A stretch of 64,000 nt of DNA from Stichopus chloronotus. Lineage: Eukaryota > Echinodermata > Holothuroidea > Aspidochirotida > Stichopodidae. This document shows positions 22,514 to 35,660 of the stretch, piece after piece (position 1 is the stretch's first letter; each line of letters opens with the position of its first letter). The position numbers and the translations under genes were made by a program. Under the pieces are notes generated by a model. That model was not told the DNA's origin. It was given only the letters and a program-made list of their open reading frames with translations, and did not search any database. Where the stretch lies: assembly GCA_021234535.1 (NCBI GenBank), contig CM037850.1, forward strand, positions 18,027,990 through 18,091,989, in the 5' to 3' direction.

Positions 22514-25500
22514 GTAAGAATATTTTACGAAATCAGTTTTATGACGTATTTATCCACCCCTTGTTATCTCAAATCAGATAATGGAATTTCTTTTTTTTTA
22601 ATGTCAGTACTTTAGCAAAGCACATTTCGTAAGTAACTCAATACTGAAAATTAGGGAACTAGGTACTGATTTTTTGTACTTGATTCTTATGATAAATCCG
22701 TCATATATTTTTTTGTGGAGTATGTTTTTTTTTTTCTGTCTGCACAACCAATGTCGGTTGATAGTAGTCACACATGGTTATTGCCAGGGCTTTTTAACCT
22801 TGTGTAGCGACCAGTTTAAATTCCACTTCCCTCCTCATTGCCAAGTTTGAAATGTGAGTTCTCGGTTTGAAAAGTAGTCAAATGGAATTGCAGTGAATCT
22901 AAGTACAGATTACTGCAATCAAGCTACTTTCAGTGCACCCATTTCTTTGTCAATTAATACATTTTTGAGAGCTTGTTCCTGAGAATTTGCAGGAATTTGA
23001 AGTCATTATGAAGCTCCAAAAATCTTCAAGATCACACAGCTTTCAGAGGTTTAATCCACATGGTTTGCGGACAAAAAATCGTCTAGAACTGTAGATAAAC
23101 ATCCATGACATTTAATAAAATGTTCCTAGTCATATCATGTCATCTCATATGTCCGAAGGTCGGTTAAATTCCTCCCAGGAATGAGGTCATCGTCAGTGAA
23201 CTCCTCCATGGTCACCATTTACCCTTTCAAGGGTGTGGTCATCGGATCGTGATCTAAAACTGCATCTATATTGTGATCAGAGAATGTTACTCTGCACGTG
23301 CAAGTACCACTGACATCTCGTCCTTGATTATCGTAGACAACTACCGGCTGATGGCAGCAGACACTTGAGCCTATATTGTTACTTGTGACCGTTGTTCTTC
23401 TTCATCGTATCACGAGGAGTTGTTTCGGTTTGGATTAATTCTCTATTTTGGGGGGTTTGCTATTTCTGTAATCAGGAGTATATTATCACATGTAAATGTA
23501 GATTCAGTCCTTTGCCACGGATGACCTGATCGTGTCTGATAGTTCCCTCCTCCCTCTTTATTCATTCCACCCCGACTCTCATCCCTCCCTTAGTCCCTCC
23601 CCTTCCCACTCCATAACCCCCTATCTTCCCTCGCCTCTATTTGGTGATGGACTAAATCCCTTCAATTTATCATAATTTGACTGTATCACACCACAGTTGA
23701 GGCCCCCTCCAATTTCGTGGTTCTCGGCCTCCATATTTCTCCTTCAGTTTGACCGTGAAGACCTCCAGTGGTTGATGGGTACTTAGGATTAGAGTCACCA
23801 ATTGATGCTGATTGTTGCCCAAGTGGTTCAGTTCAAACTGAGATGCGAATACATAGCTATATTGACCTTCTATATTAGTGGCTATTCCAACAGACGGATA
23901 AATTAAAAGAAAATATTTTGATTTCTTACCTCATTGATATTTTACCAAAGGAATGGAAAAAAAGGTTTTGCAGTATGCTATTTTTCTTTGTGTCCGCAAG
24001 AAATATTTAGGTCAAGTCATCCGAAAAATTGTTAAAAAATCATGGGTCACAATGGAATTGCCATTAGCCCTCTAAAATACTTTAGTTTGGCAATTTCAGT
24101 TTAAATATTTCTACAAGTCTCTGGGGAGTAATATAAAAAGTTCTGGGTCTTTTTTTTTTTTTACAAGAACTGTTGAAATGAAACAGCTCTCTCAGCTTGA
24201 TTTTCTATTCCAAGGCATAGGACAAGGATTTTGTATATATCCCCAAAGATCGTTCACCTTCAAAAAGACCTGACATTCTGTGGATTAACCGTGTGCTGTC
24301 ATGTACCACTAAAAACTACCGTCACCTGGTTGTGCGTCCTATCAGCCACTCTCATTCCGGCAGGGAATTTTGCCATCTAAAGTAGTACAACCCAAGGTGT
24401 AGGCTGTGGGTCTGTACTATTAGGATATACCAGTTTCTATTTACTTCCACATGCAGTCACTCGCATAGTGAAACATACCTTTGTTAAGTTATTTCACCGG
24501 CTTGGGCAACTTAAATGCAACTTCAGACACACAACAACTTAGATTAATTAGCATATTTCTGGCATTTTGGCACTTCTTAGGTTTCCTACACCAACTTACA
24601 GGAGTTCACTTTTCTCCATATGATGGTGTCACAGTTTTACTGCAGTTTTAATTCTTTTTCAAATGCAGATCATATTTTTGCATGACTCTGCCAGTACTGG
24701 CAGCTATGCATGGTTAACATTCATGAAAAGATATAAAGCTGAGTTTGTGTACTACCCTCAACATGAAGATCAAATATCCTGAGCCACTCCCACCTTCCGT
24801 TCCTTCAACGAGTCATTTTGCTTATTAATTTACAAATCAAAAAATCAGTAGAAACAATAGAAAACTGCCCCCAAACCAAAACAAAGACAAAACACATAAA
24901 CCTGTGACTGGATGAGTTTCTAGATTTTTTTTTTTAACTGAGAGAATGCTTGATCACATTTTTTGTGATATGCCAAACTGGTCATGGTGATGTTTCATGT
25001 CTGCTTGTGAAGAAAATACGATGTAGTGTTGGGCTGGTACCTAAAAGATGTCCTTTTTTTTTTTTTACTGTTACCGACTATATAATGACTATAAAACAAG
25101 CCACAGACAGCGGTATTCACTTGTCGTATTTTACACTGTCATCGTAGAAACACTATAAAGGCCATTTGTGTGCAAATGTGGACGTAGTATCAAACAGCGA
25201 GGGCCCTCAGTTTTGAAAGAAATAGAAAAAAAAAAATGGTTGTACCTTCTTATGTTGTTCTTACTTTGTTCGCTAGTCCTGTGATACTTTTCTTTGTCAG
25301 GCACACTATTCTCATCATGAATCTTTCCTGCTGTCATAGCACATTATCTGTCTTTCAGATTTTTAAGCTATTCCTACGAAGGATGTCATTTTTAGAAGAT
25401 TTGTAGTGACAAGATTTTGGTTCACTTGTCATTCAGTGAATTGTCATGGAAATGCTATTATTATATTATATTGATTGCAATGTACAAAGAAGTCAATGCT

Positions 25501-26578
25501 AAGTTCATAAGACCAATGGACAACCAATTGCAGTGTGTCATGTTCAGAGAGGGTGGGGTGTGGTGATGGAGAGGGTGGGAGGGGGCAATACAGAGTTAAA
25601 AGAAAAGTTTTCTTCCTACCCCAAGCAGCATCCCAAAACCTGCGAAGACACACAGTAATTGCCGTGAAAAATTAGTAAAAGAGAAAACACCACAATCCCA
25701 ACTGTTGCCATCTGGTTACACTGTGTTTCAGTGTTCCAGGTGGGGAGGGGGGTTAGGGTTGCGTGTGCAAAACAAGCATTCACTGAACGGCTATGTGTTT
25801 CATTCAAGTTCATTAACATGAATGGTAGCCATTCATGGATCGCTGGTCACGTCGTGGCATGGACGTTGAGATCCAGAGGTAATGCATTTCTTTGTGTGAA
25901 GGGATCACATGCATCATTAAATGGAATGTCACGTCATGGGTCATGTCATTGATCCTGAGATCACTCGGATCATAGGGTAAAGTTCCCTTGATCAATTTTG
26001 TGCTATTCATATGGCTTTATGCCAACCATATCACAATGTCGATATTGTCGCAATGATAATTAGGAACATTTTCTTGAGTTATCTGGTAGCTCTGGTCACT
26101 GCCATACTGGCTTGATTAACTTCACACCTCACTTACCTATCTCAGCCCAACAGGAACACTCTCACCTACTGCATCCTAGACTACTGCCAACCTTTTAACA
26201 CCACTCACAACATGGTGGTTTGATCTAAGTTGGAGTGACCACCTTGGCTCATTCTGTTCGACAGCAGCTGACAGGAGGGATATTCAGTGCCTTGAAATGA
26301 TGACAATGGCATCAGTTGACCGAAAAGGTAGTCAACCCTGCTAAACCCAAAACATGGCAAAACGACTACTGTGTAGTTTATTTAGCGTTTTCAGAGGTTA
26401 AAACACCAATACCAGTGTTGGCCATCCATGCTAAGGACATTGGCAGAAACTTGTCACACCAAGTTAAGAGTTTCATTTACAATGTATGTAGCAGTTTCAA
26501 GGTTTATAAGCAGGTGTGTAGCTAGAATAAACGATTTGGGAGAGGGGACACATCAATGTTGGAGTTTTGCCAGTAGAG
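22514..26578. other. No gene seen
   Basis: Long non-coding stretch. It contains a pyrimidine-rich block at about 23540-23640, several T-runs (22590, 22724, 24149, 24926, 25056) and short palindromic phrases around 25810-25980. A CAGGTGTGTAGCTAG string at about 26512-26526 resembles a hAT end but lacks a partner. Confidence 0.45.
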
Positions 26579-26700
26579 GTCTACGGGGAGGGGGAAAGCT
26601 CCCCATTCACATCGTAGACATATGCTTACCCCTTGCAGTAGTGTGGCAAGGGGTAAGTGCAGTCACTCGTGAATACCCACACCAGTGAGTTGTGGGTATT
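26579..26700. other. Three consecutive hairpins
   Basis: Hairpin 1 pairs GTCTACG (26579-26585) with CGTAGAC (26613-26619), and inside it GGGGAG with CTCCCC. Hairpin 2 pairs CTTACCCCTTGC (26625-26636) perfectly with GCAAGGGGTAAG (26646-26657) over a 9-base loop. Hairpin 3 pairs AATACCCACA (26672-26681) perfectly with TGTGGGTATT (26691-26700), also over a 9-base loop. Three such stems within 122 bp is unusual. They could be a structured RNA, a transposon subterminal region or chance. No family was recognised. Confidence 0.6.
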
Positions 26701-29300
26701 TTACAATTTTGGCCTTTTTCTGAGGGGTCTAAATGCAAATTGGTGTGAGAGTTCCATTTGAACTTTTAGTATTTGTTTTAAAAAAAACATGACTTTCAGT
26801 TGAAAATTTTTGGGAAAATTGCCCTCTATGGCTACATGCATTAGCAACATCGCCTGTCAACGCATTTCGTCTGATAAAACGAACACCAAAAAAAAAAAAA
26901 AAAGAGGAAACAATGAGAGTGAAGAATCTAAGACCAATCCACGAAAAAGATACGCTGTTTTAACAAGTATTTACAAATCATTTTAAAGTCACGACTTTGA
27001 GTCATGTGTTTTCAAAATTGTGTCTCCAAACAGTTTTACATTAATCTTCTTTCGAAAATCCACAGTTCAAATCTAAATCTAGCTCTCCTTTAGCTTAGTA
27101 ATTAAACTGGTCTGAGAATTTTGCAGCCCACAAGCAATGACACAAAAAGCTGATAGCCTCAATACTTAGTTATATACCAGTTTAAAGTTGCCAATTGTAT
27201 AGCACTTTTACTAAAAAGAAGAAAGTGTTTTTTTTTTCTTTTACAGTTTTTGTCACTGACAAAAGATTGTGAGAGCAAAGACAAGTGAGGTTGAAATTCT
27301 AAAAAATGACAAGTAAAATGTTACCATTCAGTGCAGTTCTTCCCAAAAATTTTGCTTCTTATAATCATGCAGATTTTCTTTCTGGAACAAAACAAAGGAA
27401 TTCAGAATTTTTGAAGACTGTTAGGTGGTACTTAAGTCTCCTGTAACCCTTTCAATCCTACAAGCATGAATGGAGGTATATGATTGGTTCAAAGTTTTTG
27501 CCAGCACAACAAAGAAATCCACATGAATATTCAAAGGGTATAGGGTGAGCGTCACATAAGATCCTCACACAAAGGAAATCTTTGACCTATTTTAGGATTG
27601 GCTGGTGGTTGTTACCAAGGGCTTTTTGCTTGGTTTGCCGGTTACCCATAAGATCAATGGGTAGAAATAAATAGCAGCGAAATACAAAGTTCAACAATCT
27701 TTTATTTGGTAAATTCCAGAGATAAAGGTTTTCATTGCTAAGGCTTTGTTAGAGAAAGGAAGTCATTAGTTGTCTTAGCAAACGAGAGACCACTTAAACT
27801 AGTGCCAGACACGCAAATTTTTCCAGGTTTAGGGGGGCGTGACTGGAAGGATAGAAGGAATGGTTGCACTGTCAGTTAATTGTAAATGCTGCCCTCAAAT
27901 TGTACATGCTTTGATGTTTTTTACAAACAAAACCTGATGATGTGGTTGGGATGAATCAGTAAACCAGGTAGAATTCTTCAGCTACTAACTGCACCTTCAT
28001 GATTCTAAAATGAGAATCACTGCATAAACTGTGTAAGTTTTTTCATGGGGCAAATTAATTGAAGAGTTGTCCCTTCAGTTTAGTACATAGCATTGCTAAC
28101 TTTGAGGAACAGGAGGTGGTAGTTACATCAGTTGCATCTCGGTGTGGCCTATCCAATTTACAATGTTAGCACCTTGTAGCCTATCCAGTGTATCCCTAAA
28201 ATCAACTTGTTCCCATATTTTTCTCCACTTTGGTTTCATCCTTGTCAATGTCAACATAGAGCATCTTAGTAAATTACCTCACCTCTTCTTTAGGTGACAT
28301 CTGTGGTGGTGGCTTCATTTAATATTTGAAAGCAATGGTAGTTCTTGTCAAGAGTCAGTCCAGGGGATAGCGATGATATAGGTTGCAAACCTTTGTCACT
28401 CCTCAAAAGCTGCCCCTCAGTCATGTCTATGGCTGGTTCTCTTGAATAAATTGGGATATTGTTCAATGATAATCTTCTAGAATGGATGTAGATGTTCAAC
28501 TGTCAAGGCATGGCTCAGTAAAACAGTAAACCAGCAGCCCCCCATCCCCAGCTGCCATCTGGGCCATGAAGGAACTGATACCCCCTGCAGAATTAACCCC
28601 GAAAATCTACAAATTATGTTAAAGTTCCCTTTCTGAGGCGCATCAACTATGGTTAGCATTAGTTCCTGGGCCTTAATTTTTCCCAGGGGAGGGGAGTTCT
28701 TGTGCACATGTATTTTCCTTGATCCTTGTTGCTAGGCAATTTCTGTGAGTGAGGTGGCCTGATGATCTGGGATCCCCTATTGCTTAATAACAGTTTCTTA
28801 ATCCCAGCCACATGCAACTGCAGATCCAGGGGTGACCACCTCCACCCCACCCCAACCCCGTAGGTTGGCCAAGAAGAAATAGAAATGTTTGTGATAAAAA
28901 GTAATATCCGGTATTATATCACACATTTTGCATGACATTGCAGTTATGTGAGGTATACACTCAGGCATACAATGACCTCAGTTTAATATTCTGTGTTTAA
29001 TCAACGCATAAATTGTTGTATTACCCCCACACCTCCCTCTACCTTGCACCCTTGGAGCATTTCGTTCACCCCCTCTGACAGCAATTTCCTAGCTCCTCCC
29101 TTGGTTAAATACAGCTCATTACATAGAAAATGTTGAAAGTTTAAAATGAGTGAATTTTTTAATGAAAGCTAGGAAAGTGCATGTACCAATTAGAGACACC
29201 TTTTTTTCTTTTTCCTATCGCCTACACACTATATCTATATATACCTAAATTTGAAGTAGATTGTAACCCACCCCTCTGCAAACACATCCAGTTGAGTAAG
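26701..29300. other. No gene seen
   Basis: Contains an A-run at 26889-26904 and short frames only. TTGCTAAG and its inverse CTTAGCAA lie about 36 bp apart near 27736-27783. C-rich and G-rich patches near 28530-28590 and 28840-28860 resemble degraded transposon ends without partners. Confidence 0.45.
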
Positions 29301-29587
29301 TGTTAGGTTCAGTACAGCAACGCTAGTTGGGTACGAGAAATTCGCTGAACCATAGGATCCACAGTTTGCCAAGCTCAGTTGGAAGTAAAGAGACTTTATT
29401 TGAGCTCACAACAGTATAGAATATTACAGCACCAGGCAGGAACACCTGATTAAAGCTCAGGGGTACCAGCTAACCAACGATACAGCCTCACGTGGCACCA
29501 ACTTTAACCACAGAATTGTAAAAGGAGTTTCAGAGTAAAGTATTCAACAAAGACAGATGTTTAAACTATCAAATTATTTCCATAACA
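29301..29587 (-). mobile_element. Probable solo LTR (287 bp)
   Basis: The segment starts TGTTA and ends TAACA, the TG...CA inverted ends of a long terminal repeat. It is flanked by AGTAA on both sides, with one extra G on the left. On the minus strand it carries AATAAA (29400-29395), followed by AGTCTCTTTACTTCC, resembling the polyadenylation and U5 region of an LTR. No second LTR, primer-binding site or gag-pol coding sequence is present, so it is probably a solo LTR left by recombination. The superfamily cannot be told from this sequence. Confidence 0.55.
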
Positions 29588-31874
29588 AGTAACCTGTGTA
29601 ATGGTTATACTGTGCAGGCCGGGCAATAAGAGGTAGTGGGTGTTTTCCGTTTTTCCCGTCAAAACTTCGACACACTCAACATCAGTTTACATGTACATAG
29701 TTTGATTTTGGGTCGCATCCAGACCCTACTCTTGATTCCAGTGCTTTGCAGTTGTAAATCCAAGTTTGCAGAGTTGAAGGTTTTTCAGAACCCCGGATAC
29801 AGTAGGTTACACGGATCCTTGCAGTGTCTTTTTCCTTTTTTGTGCTCATCGACAGTGCAAATGTTAGGAAATAAGAAAGCGTGGCGAATGTGTTTTACAG
29901 TGAGGAGGAGGAGGAGTCTTTGGACATAATCCATTTCTCAGTCCACGTAAGATGTGAACGATAGTCACAAACACATCATCGGTCAATGGCCAAATCTGAT
30001 CCAGCGGACGAAGGGGGGGGGGGGGGGATTCAGATAGGGGAGCAATGTCTGTTCTTGATGTCACATTCTCTTCAAAATTTGGGAAAGACACATGCTAGTA
30101 CGAGGCTATCTTGAAGTCGGAAGGTGATCGTCGAGTTGGTGGGCATTGTTTGCTACTAAAATCGGAATGGCAATCAGGCCAATGTGTTGAATAGGTGCAA
30201 CATGCACGGTTTTCTTCGACAATCAGGGAGGGGTTGAACTCCAAAAACTCAAAAAGTTGCTGCATCTTACGTTTAGTCCAAAAACATATTCAAGAAAAGT
30301 GGCTAGGAAGAACAGATGACAAAAGTTGTATTTACTCCACTTACTTACACTGCTGTCTCACAATTTATTTATAAATAATCATTTTACTGCAGCCATGCAT
30401 GGTGCCTCTGCCACAACAGATGTTCCCAAGCAGCTGGCATGTTGCAGGTTCGACGTGCATTTGAACACCCAGACCCCACTGACCGGCCCAGATATGCACT
30501 TTCACAAATCTCCAACGGTGGTCCCATAAAGCAGTGTAAGTCCAAACAGACAAATTTATCAAATCAACACTGAGTTTGCACAAAGATATGCTACCATTTT
30601 GTGTATAATACAATTGTAATATTCAAAACTTTTTGAAAATGGGAATGGGGCCAAATTGCCAACCTGACTGTGGGGAAATTGCGAGTATCAGTCAGCCTTT
30701 TTTGACGATGGAATTCTGGCCATTCAGGAAGTTGAGAAGCGAAAGTCCCCATCAAGGTAATTCCATTGATGCATTTTGGTGCACACCCTGCCGTTCATTC
30801 TTTGCCCCAGAAGATCCAGCTCACCTTGAACATTTATGGCTTTTCAATGATTTCAGAATCACTGCTCAGATCTAGCTTTAGTGAAAGACTAACCCATTGA
30901 TTGACCTCTTTCACTTGTTGTGCCTGACTTATAATGTAGGTTGTCCTAACCGTAATCTCCATTACAGCAATGCTCAAGAGAACACTTAAAACTGTCACAT
31001 AATGTCAATCCAAAATCCACCAGAGACCTTTCTCATGATTTTTTTTTATTGTCACTTTGTCTTCTTCTTTTTCTTTTCCTTTTTTTTTGTTAAATGCCTG
31101 CCTTTCTTCTTTTTTTTTTTAAAGCTGTATTTTCAGGTAGTGGTAAGTTTAGCATTTTGCCTCGCAGGGATCTCACCACGCCCCGTTCGCTGTGAATCAC
31201 ATGATTTCATCCACGCTGTACGTAGGAAAAATGTTGTACGTGAAACGGAAGTGCCCATCGAGAAATGTTACACATGATCAAGCTCACAGGAAGTTATTAC
31301 TGTAACATTTAACTATCACGAGGTAACATTACTGTTCCCCTTTCTCTCTATGTTGGATCATCTACACACCGAAAAAATCTTGCCAAATTCCAAGTTCCTG
31401 TTTTAGTCCCTGGCATTTTCACTTTCGGAATGATGTCGAAGCTCATCAGTGGCAATATCCTTGTTTCTATGAAAAACGGATTTAATCTCTCAGATGAGAA
31501 TATACCTGTAGCATGTATGCCTGTAGAAAGTACATTACTTAGTGTTTGAATCTGACTGTGTGGTAATTCTGGACTTGTGACTCACTGAAGACAGCAACAT
31601 GTGAAATAAGCAGGCAGAGGCGGTCGGGGACTTCATAAAAATAATAATAATAGTAATTCAGGCCTTGAAGGGCAGTTATTTTACAATGCTAAGTGACCAC
31701 TGAAGTGTGGAGAAAGCCTGTGGCTCGTATATAGTGCAACCTGACCTCGGGTGACAAGTTGACAACCAACTTTATACCACCAATTTTGTATCAGATATGT
31801 ATCTTTTTTTTCCCACAAGGTCAGTATAGATGGGAAAGCCTTAAATTATCATTAGACGGAAACCAATTCTACTG
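29588..31874. other. No gene seen; poly-G run
   Basis: Contains a 15-base G-run (30013-30027), T-rich tracts at 31040-31125 and an (AAT)n patch at 31640-31655. Short frames such as 30326-30529 and 30633-30875 are unconvincing. Confidence 0.5.
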
Positions 31875-31966
31875 TGACCCGGCCAGGGATCGAACCAGGA
31901 ATTCCCAGGAATGAAGCTTCATTGCTTCAAATACCACCACCTTTAACCACTCCGCCACAGACCCCG
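31875..31966 (-). other. tRNA-like sequence (tRNA pseudogene or SINE head)
   Basis: On the minus strand a good pol III A box, TGGCGGAGTGGTTAA (31957-31943), is followed by a B box, GGTTCGATCC (31896-31887). Spacing and an extended variable region suit a Ser/Leu-type tRNA. The T stem has four of five pairs. The acceptor stem does not pair (GGGTCTG against CCGGGTC), so it is not an intact tRNA gene. It is more likely a tRNA pseudogene or the tRNA-derived head of a SINE. The tail could not be delimited. Confidence 0.6.
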
Positions 31967-34900
31967 CCTCCTGATCGCTTTGGCCGTGCAAGGGGGCCCT
32001 CTGCCATGTCCCTCTAACTACGTCACGTCACTGCAGAAATTTCAGTAGACATCAAAATTTTGTAACCCACAGAGCCCGGTCCTCATCCAAGTATGTGCCC
32101 AGTAGAGAGTTGGATGAATGTTTCCTCTTTACGTGCGGACATTTTCGCAAACATTGTAACAAATGATACTTTGACTGGCTAGAGACGGTTGGGGCAATCT
32201 TTTCATCGCTCATTCGCTCTGCTCTCCCACTGCTCTCTCACCCTCTATTTGTGATAGATTATATAAACTAATCTAACACGCACTTAAACAGAACACCCTG
32301 CTTGGTCCAATTCTCCACAACGACGTTTGCATAATTTAGAGGTCACCCGTCTGGTCAAAGTTAATACGCTCCTCATGGGGGATGGGATCCACCTATGGCC
32401 AACTCTGTAGATCTTATTTGCGATAAAAATCGCATGTCCTTATATAACCTATTCTAAAAATGACTGCGGTGGGCTGGATGTCTTTTTGTCACGTTACACT
32501 GTAAACCATCCCTTGCGTTGTTTGTGTCGTTACCATACTAGATAAAACTAATGCAATATACATGAACATGTGAAGGAAATCATCCCATATTATGAGGGCT
32601 TGTTATGCTGTCTGGGTCATCTCCAAGTTTCAGGTTATATTTGGGCGATTTCTAGCACAGTTCTGGACCATTCTTGTTAGAGGAGGAACTTTAGGAAGGG
32701 AGTAGGAAGGGGAGTAGCCAGAGGAGTAGAAATGATTAGGAAGGGGGAAAGGCTGAGTGCTCATGGTTGGGAACACAGTATCTGGCAACCTCCAATTTAT
32801 TGCATTGGGACTCATCACGTACCTCCTGCTTAGTGCAGGTACAATTATCATGGTTTCCGTTTACAAGATTTCTTGCTTGTTTCTGTAATCTTACACCAGC
32901 CAGACAGCTTGGTAGAGCTTAATACTATAATCCCACGCAAACAATTAATGCCTCGATCGAAAGAGTCAGATCTCTGTAAATGACAAAGGTCATTTTTTTT
33001 TTCTGTGACATAAGGGTCCTAAAACACAATACCTTTGCTGAAGAAGAGAAAAACCTGTGTGGTGGTGATACTACAAAGTTATATGTATGTGAATGATGTA
33101 TGTGAGTGATGTATGTTCACATGTAGTGACACTGGTTTGCGGTGGTGAACAGATCGTCTCAATGATCTTTCCATGCTTTAACTTTGAACTTGGTGCACAG
33201 TTTGGAGCAGTTTTGGTTGGTAGAACATCAGAGATTGTTTATGTCCAAGTCAAATATCATTTGTGATTAACAGATATATAGACCACTAGCCATCCTGTGT
33301 GGCCATGGCATTTGATTCACTACCCCGCATAGCGGACAATTTTTTTCATTCAGCTCGCTATGAAAAACCAACGTCTTTGGCATCAATTTCTTTTAGTCCC
33401 GTAAAAATCACACGCAACCCTGTCAGATTAAAGCTCAAAGGTGATTGGCTGAAGCAGAGGTTTTATTTAAAAGAGAAACGCTACTATGGTCACATGCCGC
33501 CATGTAGATGGACTGGGAATGAACATGTAACTGGACAACCTCCCGGTAATATGTGGTACCATATGGTACCCTATGGACCAATGGCCAACAATATTAAGGT
33601 CATCAAGTTTTTGGGGGTCTGTGAAAGGAATGTTTGACCATTACCATCAGGCTCTTTGGGCTGGCAGCCGTATTGGGATGGTTGCCAGGGAGGCACTACA
33701 TAGGCTATTCATTCACCCATTTTCCTCTTTGAACCCCCACTACCCCTCATACTGTACTTTAGCTTCATCATTTACAGAGGGTCATTTCAGTATGCATTCA
33801 ACAGGTGGTTATTTCATGCCATTAGTATCAGTAATGTTCCCTGTTTGGCAACCTTGACAGTGATCCCTATGTCTTGAGGACCCCGATTCCCCCCCTCCCC
33901 CCAACGTCTCAGTTTTGTCACCCTCATATCTCCATTCATCATCAGCTATTCCATTAAGTCACCATCACCTCAATTGTACCTCAGAATATGCTCCTAGTCA
34001 TGTCCCCCTTCCCCCCCTCCTTGTATTTCACCTGCCATCAGGTTTCTGTTATGTGATCTCCAACAACAAAGGACCCTCTGATATGCACCCCCCCCATTTT
34101 TCACAGCCACTACAAGTCATCATTTCCTCCACCAAGTTTTTATTACATGGCTATCTTCAGTGGCTGTCCTCCATCTCTTCTTTCCATTCTACCCATTCTT
34201 TGTGTCAGTAAATTTTTCTCACAAGCCGATGCAACACACTTTTTAAAACTTACTGGGAAGGCATCACTCCATGGACTCTGTAGGGCCCCCCTGAGGTACT
34301 CTCTCATTTCCTCTATTCCACAATAGCAGACATCCCCAGGGTTTCCTTCAGCCATCTCTTTGCAGCCAGTTCTTTGTTCATCTGAATGCCACCTGAGAGA
34401 TTTAACCAGTTTGGTTTACATCATATGTCTTCTGCAGGTTTTCCCTCCATGGAGGATTCGTCACATTTCATTTTGGGATTGAAAAAAACGGACCTTCGAC
34501 CTATACCTAGGCCCTTTGGAATGTCTCTCCAGATTGAGAAATACCTGAAAAGTTCAAAAACTACATTTCTTTGTCTGCTAGGTTGGTGTATCTGCTGTGT
34601 ACCCCTTGACTGGCCTCCTAAGAACCAGAAAAGGGCTCCTTGGAATAATAGCCTGTGAGAAAAGATACAACATACTGAACTGGTAAAAAGTTCAGGATGA
34701 AAAAAAGCTTCACAGGATGCTATAAATGATGCCATGTGTTCCTCTGGAGAGTCCAAAAGTGATTGGACAGATGATGTCACATGACTGCTTTAAATAAGAG
34801 AGTAATGTTCCGAGAAGGTCACCTAAGAGAAAGTTTAAAAAAAGTTATAAATTTGGGATGTCCTCAGAGGGGGTGTTGCTAGAAAAGGGACTGGGTTGTA

Positions 34901-35380
34901 AAACTTAAGCAACTCTTCAAATGGAACAGATAGGTTTTAAAGGACAGTTGGAATGTAAGGATCTTATTTTTAGTATGAAATGCTAGTTTATGCCAAACAT
35001 GTGTCATGCCAGAATTGCTTAATATAGACCGGTATCTATAGTTCACCCAAAAACGTACCACTTCTAAATCCAAGAAGGATGTTGTTTCCCCCCCCCCCTA
35101 CCTGGGCCTTTGCAATTGGCTATTTTGACCTTTGACCAGCATCATCTTGGGATTTAACCACAGTTAGGGAGACATGTTTGAAAGTAGTTTCGCATGGATT
35201 GAGTCGAAAGGCGAGACTGCTTTGTCCAGTATTTCGCCTTGTACTTCTGGAGTTGATCAGTAGATTTCTCTTGAATGAAACTGCGATGTTTATATTGAAC
35301 TATATGTTTTCTAAATTACTTGCATCACTTGTTTTGAATATTCTCCAAAATGTAGCGTAGGCCTACACATTAATGTCGTT
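31967..35380. other. No gene seen; pyrimidine-rich block and a palindrome
   Basis: A perfect 16-bp palindrome GGTACCATATGGTACC lies at 33555-33570. The top strand is C/T-rich with C-runs across about 33880-34210, and an 11-base C-run lies at 35088-35098. A short GTATGTGAATGAT-type repeat lies at 33083-33116. Short overlapping frames at 33299-34780 have no recognisable domains. Confidence 0.45.
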
Positions 35381-35660
35381 CATTGAGATGTGACCAGCTT
35401 AGCAACATGTGCGACCAGCACGTGGATGACCGCACCATATAGAGGAATGTCTTTAACAAACTGAATAAGTAAGTTTTAAAATAGCAGTGACCAGATCTAT
35501 AGCAGTACTGTATGGTTGATCAGCTGTGTAGCACCTATGCAATAGCACAGGTGATCAGTCTTGGTACAACACAATGAGTGAACAGCTCCCAGACAGCCTG
35601 ATGCTCTATAACAACATGTGACCATCTCCATAGCAACATGTGTGACCATTGTTTTTGCTT
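35381..35660 (+). repeat. Very degenerate GTGACCA / AGCAACATGTG repeat region
   Basis: Variants of AGCAACATGTG(T/C)GACCA recur: clearly at about 35400-35415, 35610-35625 and 35632-35648, with weaker GTGACCAGATCTATAGCAG-like versions between. It looks like an old tandem array of a unit of about 25 bp. Boundaries are uncertain. Confidence 0.35.
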
